From positions 1,707,001 to 1,771,000 of the forward strand of contig JAOTOL010001620.1 in the NCBI GenBank assembly GCA_034440575.1: DNA of 64,000 bases, given 5' to 3'. A program made the translations under genes and the position numbers. This document shows, piece after piece, positions 54,221-64,000 of the stretch; position 1 is the stretch's first letter, and the number at the start of each line of letters is the position of its first letter. Below the pieces are notes generated by a model. That model had not been told where the DNA came from. It saw nothing but the letters and a program-made list of their open reading frames with translations, and searched no databases. This stretch comes from Imbricaverruca yamaguchii (Eukaryota > Arthropoda > Thecostraca > Neoverrucidae).

Positions 54221-54412
54221 CTTTGGGGCCATAAGAACCCCGGGTCTTTCTACGACGCATTGAACCGCTAGGTTATATAGCATCGCCAACCTCTCACGCC
54301 GATTAGTCGCGGGTGCACTCGGTAAATGCCGTCGGTTGTGATAATCGAACCCACAATCCTGCGATGAAGAGTACGATGCTCTACCAACTGAGCTACCGCG
54401 GCTTCGGGACCA
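54221..54412 (-). mobile_element. SINE type 1 (170 bp)
   Basis: Insert 54232-54401 between CTTTGGGGCCA and CTTCGGGACCA (9 of 11). Minus-strand A box TAGCTCAGTTGG and tail GTCGTAGAAAGACCCGGGG. The B box GGGTTCGATTATC is damaged. Confidence 0.85.
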
Positions 54413-54419
54413 GGACGGA

Positions 54420-55019
54420 GTAGAAATAGGTCTGCGTCAGAGCAGGGGCTCGTTCAGGAAAAATTTGCGCTCTGCACGTTGCATCTTTATTATATTGTAT
54501 TATCTGATTATTATATTTTACTTTCCTGCATTATTGTCATCCTACATAGCTTACTCTCTTCTGCCTTTGTTTTGGCTAGGGGAAAACTAAACAGAAATAG
54601 CAACGAGGAAGTGAAATAAAAACGAGCGGTTCAACTTTGGGTATTAGCTTAATATTTGAGGGCAAGGTTGCGTCACAATTAACTCTTGTCCCTTTGCTAC
54701 GATGTCTTCGCGGAGTGCCAACCCCTCCATACATACATACGTAGCGCTATCGATAAACACGGCCTGTTGAAAAATCGCCGTCGCATAGGAAGTGCACAAC
54801 ATTCCTGATTTGGTCTCGGTCGATGGTTCCCTCCGATAACCTGCAGCAAGTGGCATGGCTTCGGGCATCGAGCCCTATTTTTGGCGTATATTCGACACGA
54901 GTAGCCAGAATATGTTTCCATAGCATCACTAACTGATTTACTATACAGCGACCAGAGGAGGGTGCATAAGGTTCAAAATGCAAACAGGTCCTAGATGAAA
55001 TCACTCAGCAGGCAATCGA
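54420..55019. other. No gene recognised
   Basis: AT-rich to mixed sequence upstream of the RBMS-like exons. The RRM1 start exon was looked for on the minus strand and not seen. Confidence 0.45.
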
Positions 55020-55024
55020 GGCCT

Positions 55025-55280
55025 CAAATGCCACTACATGTGGCAGCCGGATGCAAAGGCATCTGGACGTGGGAGTAGGCTACACATGCAGTTGCACGTG
55101 AGAGGGGGCTACAAATGCAACTGCACGTGGAATGAGGGCACAAATGTCCCTACACGTGGGAGAAGGCTGCAAATGTCACAGCACATGGGAGTAGACTACA
55201 AATTCCTCGGCATGTAGCGGGAGACTACACATGTCCCAGGATATGTGAGGAAACAAGTGCCGCCGCACGTGGGAGGAGGC
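55025..55280. repeat. Degenerate ~35-40-bp repeat with CACGTG
   Basis: Words GGCTACAAATGCAACTGCAC followed by GTGG/GTGAGAG recur about six times. Most units hold GCACGTG or ACACGTG followed by GGAG. Confidence 0.8.
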
Positions 55281-55554
55281 CACGCCGACGCTATCAGACA
55301 CCTGGGAACGTAGGCGTCAGCGGGGAGCGGATCGATGCGACCGGAAGTGGCCCGTTTCCGGCCGAGTCGACTGCCGCGGGCGGAATGCCAAACGGGCGGC
55401 ACACAGCTGAAAGTTCTCTGTGTCCGACTGTGGTTGAGACGCAGCACCGCTGCGGGGCGACTCGGTCCGCCGTGGCTCGGGTCATTGGACCGTAGCGCGA
55501 AGCATTGCGGCTAATCAAATGGGCTACATGTCTGAGGAATCCCGACAGCACCAC

Positions 55555-55632
55555 ATATAGGCAGTTCATGTATACATAAATAGACATGGTATATGATATA
55601 TAAACATATATAAACATATTATATATATGCAT

Positions 55633-55692
<60 letters not shown>
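55555..55692. repeat. (AT)n microsatellite with TATA flanks
   Basis: About 27 uninterrupted TA repeats at 55639-55692, preceded by ATATAAACATATATAAACAT. Confidence 0.97.
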
Positions 55693-55695
<3 letters not shown>

Positions 55696-56100
55696 GCATG
55701 CCCGCATTCACTAATAAGTTTCAAGCTGATATCTGGCTGAGCACAAATGCTACCCAGTAGCACTTTGCTTCCTAGGGCAGTTGTGCAAATACAAGTGTCG
55801 TTGCCAAATGCAGACCGCACTCCTCGACTTTAGCCCAGCCTACTTTGTATCGCGTCTCATTTCAGCTCGTCGGCTTATTCGCATCGATTCATTGATCAGC
55901 TACATCCTAGCCATCGTATCGAATAAATCCCAGAGTATCTACGTGGGAGACCAGTGTGCAACTACTACACTAACCATGCCCTTCCGCTCGGTTCACCAAC
56001 AGTGAGCCGAGCTGTTCAGTGTTTAACTTCAGTTTGTGATTGTTGTTTCGATGGCTGGGCGGAGGGCACTGTTGGCCGGCCGGCCGACCGGGGCCGGACG
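55693..56100. other. No gene recognised
   Basis: Short open frames only. Confidence 0.45.
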
Positions 56101-56237
56101 TCGAGCATCGGCTGCTGGCAGCGCTGGTCACGTGACCAGCGTCGGCTGCTGGCAGCGCTGGTCACGTGACCAGCGTCGGCTGCTGGCAGCGCTGGTCACG
56201 TGACCAGCGTCGGCTGCTGGCAGCGCTGGTCACGGGA
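56101..56237. repeat. 34-bp array with an 18-bp palindrome, 4 units
   Basis: Units carry the perfect palindrome GCTGGTCACGTGACCAGC, centred on CACGTG, joined by GTCGGCTGCTGGCA. The last unit is broken (CACGGGACC). Confidence 0.95.
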
Positions 56238-56870
56238 CCGCGACAGCCGCTGCCTGCGGTACGCTCTTGGAGGCCCGGCCGGGCCGACCGCCACAGGTGC
56301 ACCGCACACACCTGCTCGAGCTCACTCGCTGCCTGCGGTACGCTCTTGGAGGCCCGGCCGGGCCGACCGCCACAGGTGCACCGCACACACCTGCTCGAGC
56401 TCACTCGCTGCCTGCGGTACGCTCTTGGAGGCCCGGCCGGGCCGACCGCCACAGGTGCACCGCACACACCTGCTCGAGCTCACTCGCTGCCTGCGGTACG
56501 CTCTTGGCGGCCCGGCCGGGCCGACCGCCACAGGTGCACCGCACACACCTGCTCGAGCTCACTCGCTGCCTGCGGTACGCTCTTGGCGGCCCGGCCGGGC
56601 CGACCGCCAAGGTGCACCGCACACCTGCTCGGCTCCTCGCTGCCTGGGTACTCTTGGCCCCGACCGCCACAGGTGCACCGCACACACCTGCTCGAGCTCA
56701 CTCGCTGCCTGCGGTACGCTCTTTGAGGCCCGGCCGGGCCGACCGCCACAGGTGCACCGCACACACCTGCTCGAGCTCACTCGCTGCCTGCGGTACGCTC
56801 TTGGAGGCCCGGCCGGGCCGACCGCCACAGGTGCACCGCACACACCTGCTCGAGCTCACTCGCTGCCACC
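56238..56870. repeat. 79-bp array, ~8 units
   Basis: Each unit has TGCCTGCGGTACGCTCTTGG, AGGCCCGGCCGGGCCGACCG and CCACAGGTGCACCGCACACA; period 79. One unit near 56610-56670 has several deletions. It is open in many frames and not a gene. Confidence 0.96.
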
Positions 56871-57900
56871 CGAACGCATTCCAACTGGTTGCCGGCCGAG
56901 CTGATGCGGCTTGCCGTGTCACCTTCGGTCATCACCTACGGCGGCACCTGTCTGACGTGCCGCCCGAGCAGGACTCGTTCGCTGGTTTCCTGCTGCTGCA
57001 ATTCATAATGACATGCGCAACCATCAGTGTAACTGTTCTTTGATTTTGGCCTTCCCTGCCTTGCTGTTTTAGGATATTAACGAGCGGTTGTAATGGCAAG
57101 AAGTTCATTGTGGATTACCTCAATACAAGTCTATCTGCATATCTGCATATAAGATGACTATTTCATCGCGCGACATTGCATTCAATGCTACATGTGTGCA
57201 TGAACATGTGGTATGCTTCGCCATGTGTGTTATCACCTGGCAACTGCCATCAGAGTCACCAGAAAACAACGAGGAAAGCTGCTCCACGCCCTTTGTGTCA
57301 TTTTAGCACTTCAGCTAATGTTCAAATGTTATTTTCAAGCACAGTGCATCAATACGCAAGGAGTATGGTGGGAGAAACCCCGATGATGGATACACTAACA
57401 AGACAATCCATTTTACATTGCGTGCCAATAAGCCTGGACGAAACATTGCCCTCGACGGATTCGCCATTCTAACAAAATGCGACTTCTGTCCCATTTCTGA
57501 TCAAATGAGACAATCCCAATTTCCCACCTGAAACTCTCCTAAGCCCGCCAAAATGGGATATTTTCTGAGTTAGTTATTGTAGTGTGGGCTGCATAGGTCA
57601 TACTGCGCCTGGATATTTCCTGATGTTACCAAAACATCATCATCTGGTATCAGTCTTGTCAGCCATATTTCGCTCACGTTCTATAATGGATCTGTTCGCG
57701 CCGGCCGACCAGGACCGGTGCGAGCTCGAGCTAGAAGCTAGTTTCATTTCAGCGACGAGCTAGAATGCGCCAGAGGGAGGGGGGTAACGCGAGCAGTGCG
57801 GGCAGCGATAGCGGCAGACCAGTGGCGAACGAATCGGAAATGGTACCGATAGCGCCGCGCCACCAGCAGCCAGTGGTGTGCCGGCTGGCAGAGGAGAACC
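56871..57900. other. No gene recognised
   Basis: Mixed to AT-rich. No array, RNA gene or coding motif. Confidence 0.45.
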
Positions 57901-57904
57901 GGAC

Positions 57905-58430
57905 GTGTCACGAGGTCCGACAGTGGGGGACAGCAAGGGGCGACGTCCGGCCGTGGGACGGCAAGGGGCGACGTCCGACAGTGGGACGGCAAGGGGCGAC
58001 GTCCGGCAGTGGGGGACGGCAAGGGACGAGGTCCGACAGTGGGGGACGGCAAGGGACGAGGTCCGACAGTGGGGGACGGCAAGGGGCGAGGTCCGACAGT
58101 GGGACGGCAAGGGGCGACAGGAGGCGAGGTCCGGCGGTGTAAGTAGCGGAAGGAGAGGAGGGGAGGAGACTAGGTCGGACGATGCGAACAGAGGGAAGGG
58201 GACGAGGTCGGACGACGTGATTAGAGGAGACTAGGTCGGACGATGTCACAAGATGAGAGGGGAGGGGATGTGACGAAGTAGGACGATATGACCAGAAGGG
58301 ATGGAGACAAGGTCGGACGATTTAACCAGAGGAGGAGTGGAGGCTAAGTCGGACGATGCAACCTATATGAGGGGAGGGGATGAGGTCGGACGATTCGACT
58401 AGGGGAGGGGAGGGGATGAAGTCGAACGAT
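57905..58430. repeat. ~29-30-bp GGACGGCAAGGGGCGA array passing into a decayed GAGG/GGTCGGACGA repeat
   Basis: 57915-58120 has 6-7 clear units with GTCCGACAGTGGG. 58140-58430 holds looser units around GAGGTCGGACGAT. Confidence 0.88.
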
Positions 58431-58437
58431 TAGACCA

Positions 58438-58615
58438 GAGGAGAGGATGGAAGAAGAACCTTGGGTTCTTTTACATTCAACCGCTAGGCTCTCGCGCCGA
58501 TTGGTCGCGGGTGGACTCGGTAAATGGCGTCGGTTGTGAGATTCGAACCCACAGACTTGCGATCTGAGCTACCGCTGAGCCAACTGAGCTACCGCGGCCC
58601 CGAGGAGAGGATGGA
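58438..58615 (-). mobile_element. SINE type 1 (150 bp), perfect 14-bp duplications
   Basis: Insert 58452-58601 between two copies of GAGGAGAGGATGGA. A box TAGCTCAGTTGG is followed by a short internal duplication (GAGCTACCGC repeated on +). B box GGGTTCGAATCTC intact. A ~20-bp gap removes part of the tail. Confidence 0.92.
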
Positions 58616-58935
58616 GGAGCGAGCTGAACTAAACAGTGGAACGGCCGTCGGGGAGGGCAGGGTAAAGAAAGCCGACAGGATGCGGTGGACAACACAAGAT
58701 TGTGGTGGCACGGCACTGACGAACGACTGCGGACAATGCTGTGGCGGGGACGACTCGGTGAACTCGGGGACATCTCCACCACGGCCGGTCGAGTGCCCCG
58801 GTGGCTGGCCGCGCTCGGCCCAGTGACACTGACAGTCACGTCCGGAGGCCGCCGAGCCACCGGAAGTGGCGCATCAGCTTGAGGGTGCTGTTCAAACGAC
58901 GACCTCTCGCCGAGAAACTGGAGCGGCCAGCTACG

Positions 58936-59132
58936 GCGTAGAACCGGCTGGTTGGTTATTGGCCTTTACGACACATCGACCGTTCAGTCATGCAGCGTCG
59001 CCAACCTCTCACGCCGATTTGCCGCGGGCGGAGAGTAGCGACAGGTGAGATTTGAACCCACAATCATTCGGTTGTGAGACGGGCAACTCATCATTCGGTT
59101 GTACCCAAAGACTACTCGTCCCCAGCGTAGAA
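58936..59132 (-). mobile_element. SINE type 2 (181 bp), GCGTAGAA duplications
   Basis: Insert 58944-59124 between 8-bp repeats. The head carries a short internal duplication of CATTCGGTTGT. The B box GGGTTCAAATCTC is altered. Confidence 0.88.
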
Positions 59133-59140
59133 TCTGGGAG

Positions 59141-59203
59141 GGGAGGTAGCGAGATATTGGGGTTTAGGGGTGCATCGACCACAATGGGCAGAGGGAGGTG
59201 GCG
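59141..59203 (-). mobile_element. Headless mini-retroposon (41 bp), 11-bp duplications
   Basis: Insert 59152-59192 between GGGAGGTAGCG and GGGAGGTGGCG (10 of 11). It carries TTGGGGTTTAGGGGTGCATC. Confidence 0.75.
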
Positions 59204-60640
59204 TCACATACGCCTCATGATGCTGCGTAGAGAGATTCGACCCACAAATGGTTTGAAAGTGTCTCCAGGCTCCCGGTAGTGTCATCACTGATAATTTCGG
59301 TTTCAAGTGCATATCCTAAGAGGCCGCTCATGAAGTCGGACGACGATATTACAACGCACTATGACCTTGCACAATTTAACGGGACTCCCACTTCGAATCG
59401 TGTGACAGCTCGACATGCTGATGTTGTGAACAGTATGTAATTATGACGATTATTGGGTTTTTATGGCGCGTCAAGAGTATGTAATTACATTCAATGTAAT
59501 TACAGTTAATGTAATTAAAAAATAGGCTGGACATTTGCTTTGTGCTGGATTCATTTTAGTTCAAATCAGCAGTGGATGAAGTGCTAATTATACTAGTATT
59601 ATAGCGTACGGTGTACGCCCATTTAAGCAGGCATGGATGAAGTTGGAAAATTATTGATAGGACACTCAATCAACGTGTACGCTACGTGAGATCGAGTGAA
59701 CAGGGCTAGACAAATAGTGTTAATTAGTGTTTAGTATGTTGGTGGATAATTCCTTCATAACCCAGGATTGGTATTTGTTGGGGTGTTGAGCATCTTTTTA
59801 TCCAGGCCTACAGTGTCTTCCCTTTGCAGACTTGACCCAGATGGCCCATGCGGCTTTTATTAAGTCGGAACAATTTCTGACTATGACTTCATGACTTAAA
59901 CCGGTCCTACGGAATATGAAGTCGTCAACCCTCTGCTGCAGGAAAAGACTCGGATACAGGTCAACCACGGATACGGTGCAAAGTTGGAAGGATTCACACA
60001 CCGTTTGCTGAAGATGAAGATGCTGAAGTGCAACACAATCAGCCACCAAATCGTGGTGAAACACGGAACACCAACCGAACCTCAACAGAACCGGATTCTG
60101 GGGTGGATGCTTGGCGGATTGCTTGGTATGTTCCAGTACCACTAATCCCTATATATCTGGGCACTAAGTAATCATGCTTTAGTCGAAGCGCCCTCGAGCT
60201 CAAATAACTAACCAAATCCGATGGATTGATGGCACAATTGAGAAGATTGAGTGTCTGGCCCATGCAGCAACAGTTGAAAATGACTTGTAAATCGAATTCT
60301 TGGAGAGGGTGGACCAAAGAAGGTCCCAAATTCGAGTCTCCTTATTCGATGAGCTCGACCGATCTGAGGGGACCACGCCCTGCCACAAAGATCAGAAGAT
60401 GCACCATAAATCTGATCGGATCATGCACCCGATTACTGGTCGAATTCGAAGCCACCACCCGATGGATGCCACGAATCAAGACCGGACCGGCTCCGACTGA
60501 GTACCGACGCTGGGTCGGACATCTCACACGTGGTCGGCTTCCGGACCCAAACTGAATCAGGTTCGACATCGGATCGGTCGCCTCGACCTCGCACCGGCTC
60601 CAGGAAACCACCACAGCCTGGCGATGCCGCCTAACCACTC
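59204..60640. other. No gene firmly recognised
   Basis: AT-rich then mixed. Around 60222-60500 (+) the frames read KIECLAHAATVEND and IEFLERVDQRRSQIRVSLFD, with a stop between. This could be part of a decayed mobile-element gene, but I cannot assign it. Confidence 0.4.
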
Positions 60641-60641
60641 G

Positions 60642-62070
60642 GCCACTCGGCTGAACTGCCGGCCACTCGGCCACACGGCTGAACTGCCGGCCACTCGGCC
60701 ACTCGGCTGAACTGCCGGCCACTCGGCCACACGGCTGAACTGCCGGCCACTCGGCCACACGGCTGAACTGCCGGCCACTCGGCCACACGGCTGAACTGCC
60801 GGCCACTCGGCCACACGGCTGAACTGCCGGCCACTCGGCCACTCGGCTGAACTGCCGGCCACTCGGCTGAACTGCCGGCCACTCCGGCCACACGGCTGAA
60901 CTGCCGGCCACTCGGCCACACGGCTGAACTGCCGGCCCGGCCACTCGGCTGAACTGCCGGCCACTCGGCACGGCTGAACTGCCGGCCACCCGGCCACACG
61001 GCTGAACTGCCGGCCACTCGGCCACACGGCTGAACTGCCGGCCACTCGGCCACACGGCTGAACTGCCGGCCACTCGGCTGAACTGCCGGCCACTCGGCCA
61101 CACGGCTGAACTGCCGGCCACTCGGCCACACGGCTGAACTGCCGGCCACTCGGCCACACGGCTGAACTGCCGGCCACTCGGCCACACGGCTGAACTGCCG
61201 GCCACTCGGCCACTCGGCTGAACTGCCGGCCACTCGGCCACACGGCTGAACTGCCGGCCACTCGGCCACACGGCTGAACTGCCGGCCACTCGGCCACTCC
61301 ACTCGGCTGAACTGCCGGCCACTCGGCCACTCGGCTGAACTGCCGGCCACTCGGCTGAACTGCCGGCCACTCGGCCACACGGCTGAACTGCCGGCCACTC
61401 GGCCACACGGCTGAACTGCCGGCCACTCGGCCACACGGCTGAACTGCCGGCCACTCGGCCACACGGCTGAACTGCCGGCCACTCGGCCACACGGCTGAAC
61501 TGCCGGCCACTCGGCCACGCCACGGCTGAACTGCCGGCCACTCGGCCACACGGCTGAACTGCCGGCCACTCGGCCACACGGCTGAACTGCCGGCCACTCG
61601 GCCACACGGCTGAACTGCCGGCCACTCGGCCACACGGCTGAACTGCCGGCCACTCGGCCACACGGCTGAACTGCCGGCCACTCGGCCACACGGCTGAACT
61701 GCCGGCCACTCGGCCACACGGCTGAACTGCCGGCCACTCGGCCACACGGCTGAACTGCCGGCCACTCGGCCACACGGCTGAACTGCCGGCCACTCGGCCA
61801 CACGGCTGAACTGCCGGCCACTCGGCCACACGGCTGAACTGCCGGCCACTCGGCCACACGGCTGAACTGCCGGCCACTCGGCCACACGGCTGAACTGCCG
61901 GCCACTCGGCCACACGGCTGAACTGCCGGCCACTCGGCTGAACTGCCGGCCACTCGGCCACACGGCTGAACTGCCGGCCACTCGGCCACACGGCTGAACT
62001 GCCGGCCACTCGGCTGAACTGCCGGCCACTCGGCCACACGGCTGAACTGCCGGCCACTCGGCTGAACTGC
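60642..62070. repeat. Composite 28-bp/20-bp minisatellite, ~52 units
   Basis: The core GGCTGAACTGCCGGCCACTC is followed either directly by the next unit (20 bp) or by an extra GGCCACAC or GGCCACTC (28 bp). Unequal unit lengths and rare indels keep all minus frames open, giving apparent ORFs of ~470-570 codons that are not genes. Confidence 0.97.
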
Positions 62071-62079
62071 CCTGATCAG

Positions 62080-62268
62080 CTGACAACGGTTATGGTCGGT
62101 TATTGGCTTTACGACACATCGACCGTCGAGTCATGCAGCGTCGCCAATCTCTCACGTCGATTAATCGCGGGCGAAGAGCAGCGACAGGTGAGGCTCAAAC
62201 CAACAATCTTTCGATTGTGAGACGAGCATCTTGCCCCTGGACCACTCGTCCCCCTGACAACGGTTATG
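62080..62268 (-). mobile_element. SINE type 2 (159 bp), perfect 15-bp duplications
   Basis: Insert 62095-62253 between two copies of CTGACAACGGTTATG. Head GGGGACGAGTGGTCCAGGGG. The B box GGTTTGAGCCTC is decayed. Confidence 0.93.
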
Positions 62269-62780
62269 ATCAGTGATCAGGTGCCAGCGGTATTGATCGG
62301 TGATCAGCCGATAACGGTTCTGACGCGGTGATCAACTCACAACCGTCCTGACCGATCATCAGCTGACAACCGTTCTGATCAGTAATCAGCTGACTCCGTA
62401 CCAGACCCAGCTGGCTACAGCTAGAGGGTGGACGGACTCCTCAACAACGTCCTGGAGATGAACGAACGACACGAAAGACGAAAACAAATTAAGTGAACCC
62501 GTCAAATGCACTAGGCAATGCAGTAGTCGGCTGTTATTTTCCTTCCAGGGGGTCGTATCTCTCACGTCACCGTTGATGAATAAATCCGGCAATTCATTCC
62601 AGTCAAGTCATTCCCCGATTGGTCAACGACCGGCTCGTCCGCGTGAAGTGCACCGCGACAATCCGGGATCATCGCAGCCGGTTCGCCATTCCTGTCCGTT
62701 GGTTAATCAGGTTTTGGGGTGCACCGGATTCCACAGCCAAATTACGTCTATCCGCCTGTCCGTGCGCCAGAAGCCGCCAC
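62269..62780. other. Decayed CTGACAACGGTTATGATCAG-type repeat, then unassigned sequence
   Basis: To ~62400, words GATCAGCTGACAAC and CCGTTCTGATCAG recur loosely. The rest shows nothing recognised. Confidence 0.5.
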
Positions 62781-62782
62781 CG

Positions 62783-63175
62783 GCCGACCTCTGAAGCATC
62801 CGACACCGCCGGCCGACCTCTGAAGCCTCCGACACCGCCGGCCGACCTCTGAAGCCTCCGACACTGCCGGCCGACCTCTGAAGCCTCCGACACCGCCGGC
62901 CGACCTCTGAAGCATCCGACACCGCCGGCCGACCTCTGAAGCATCCGACACTGCCGGCCGACCTCTGAAGCCTCCGACACCGCCGGCCGACCTCTGAAGC
63001 CTTCGACACCGCCGGCCGACCTCTGAAGCCTCCGACACCGCCGGCCGACCTCTGAAGCATCCGACACTGCCGGCCGATCTCTGAAGCACTGACACTGTCG
63101 GCCGACCTCTGAAGCCTCAGACACCGCCGGCCGACCTCTGAAGCCTCTTACACTGCCGGCCGACGCCCGAAGTCT
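62783..63175. repeat. 29-bp minisatellite, ~13 units
   Basis: GCCGGCCGACCTCTGAAGCC plus TCCGACACC at 29-bp spacing. All minus frames are open; not a gene. Confidence 0.96.
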
Positions 63176-63534
63176 ATTTATTTTGTGTTTAGTGGGTGGC
63201 TCTCGACGCACTTTATGCACGACCCCAGCTTATGGCACCGCCCATTCTGTTTCGCCGGTGAGTGTTGACCCTGGGACCTTCAGCACCCACAGCTCAACAC
63301 CAACCACTCTGCCATCCCCGCCCCCGCCCCCGCCCCCGTCCCAGTCCGAAGTCTGGCCGGCTAAGTCGGCGGGGCGGCCGTCGACTCGGCGGCGGCTCGG
63401 CCAGTCGGCTCACGTACGCGGATCGGTCGCCCGGAGACCGGTCGCGGCGATTACCCGGCCAGGTTTCCGGCCCGCTACCGAGAAAAACGGCCACCGGCTG
63501 GCGCTGCTCCGCCGGCTGCGACCCGCCGCTGAGC
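63176..63534. other. GC-rich, no gene recognised
   Basis: Contains a (CCCCCG)n run near 63315-63340. Confidence 0.5.
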
Positions 63535-64000
63535 AAGCCGCTACCGAGCTACCGGCTACCGAGCTACCGGCTACCGAGCTACCGGCTACCGAGCTACCGG
63601 CTACCGGGCTACCGGCTACCGAGCTACCGGCTACCGAGCTACCGAGCTACCGAGCTACCGAGCTACCGGCTACCGTAGCTACCGGCTACCGAGCTACCGG
63701 CTACCGGCTACCGAGCTACCGGCTACCGAGCTACCGGCTACCGAGCTACCGGCTACCGAGCTACCGGCTACCGAGCTACCGGCTACCGAGCTACCGGCTA
63801 CCGAGCTACCGGCTACCGAGCTACCGGCTACCGAGCTACCGAGCTACCGAGCTACCGGCTACCGAGCCGAGCTACCGGCTACCGAGCTACCGGCTACCGA
63901 GCTACCGTAGCTACCGAGCTACCGGCTACCGAGCTACCGGCTACCGAGCTACCGGCTACCGAGCTACCGGCTACCGAGCTACCGGCTACCGAGCTACCGG
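63535..64000. repeat. 15-bp/9-bp array GAGCTACCGGCTACC, reaching the window end
   Basis: ~30 units; some shortened to GAGCTACC or joined by an extra GTAGC. It continues past the right edge, so its length is unknown. Confidence 0.96.

Noticed and set aside
56166..57043. Several overlapping frames of 190-260 codons
   Set aside because: A 79-bp array; all frames are equally open.
60342..62086. Minus-strand frames of ~470-570 codons rich in WPAVQP/GRVAGSS
   Set aside because: Translation of the 28/20-bp array in three frames; there is no codon bias or domain.

Overview
This window looks like nuclear DNA of an invertebrate animal. It has split genes with GT..AG introns, non-LTR and Penelope-like retroelements, tRNA-derived SINEs, and a very high load of minisatellites. 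The two long gene models (a POMGNT1-like glycosyltransferase and a DEG/ENaC channel) and the SINE/PLE mix fit a marine arthropod. A crustacean such as a barnacle is possible, but I cannot prove the taxon from sequence alone. There are no bacterial operons, rRNAs or CRISPR arrays.

Layout. (1) 1-18.8 kb, minus strand: ten exons of a POMGNT1-like gene, all compatible in splice phase (506 codons); the 5' and 3' ends are missing. Its introns hold minisatellites with 22-, 27-, 30-, 34- and 74-bp units, a 5'-truncated CR1/L2-like LINE, two Penelope-like elements, and a 3,155-bp DNA transposon with ~290-bp terminal inverted repeats and a perfect 8-bp target duplication. (2) 18.9-27 kb: SINEs, a LINE remnant, a possible signal-peptide exon, and a nested inverted repeat. 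(3) 28.4-38.5 kb, plus strand: six exons of a DEG/ENaC sodium-channel gene, from the first membrane segment to the stop codon. (4) 38.6-39.5 kb: three adjoining arrays that all have a 13-bp period. (5) 39.5-43.9 kb: AT-richer DNA with a SINE and microsatellites. (6) 44.0-47.5 kb, minus strand: a broken I-clade non-LTR element (gag-like ORF1, end of RT, RNase H, C-terminal domain). (7) 47.5-52 kb: GC-rich DNA with no gene I recognise. (8) 52.5-54.1 kb, minus strand: the last two exons of an RBMS/alan-shepard-type RNA-binding protein. (9) 54.2-64 kb: SINEs and many arrays, up to the right edge.

Two patterns stand out. First, minisatellites repeatedly start at or beside exon ends, and in several cases the unit copies the exon end plus its 5' splice site. 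The DEG/ENaC gene has about a dozen tandem GTAAGT donors after one exon and more than 15 exon-end/donor copies after another. Second, besides two tRNA-headed SINE families there is a family of very short (41-69 bp) inserts with no tRNA head. At least seven of them are flanked by 9-15 bp direct repeats, and they resemble the tail module of the two SINE families. Almost all SINE-type copies point the same way.

Arrays make up roughly one sixth of the window by my own rough sum. Most long open frames in the window lie inside arrays and are not genes.
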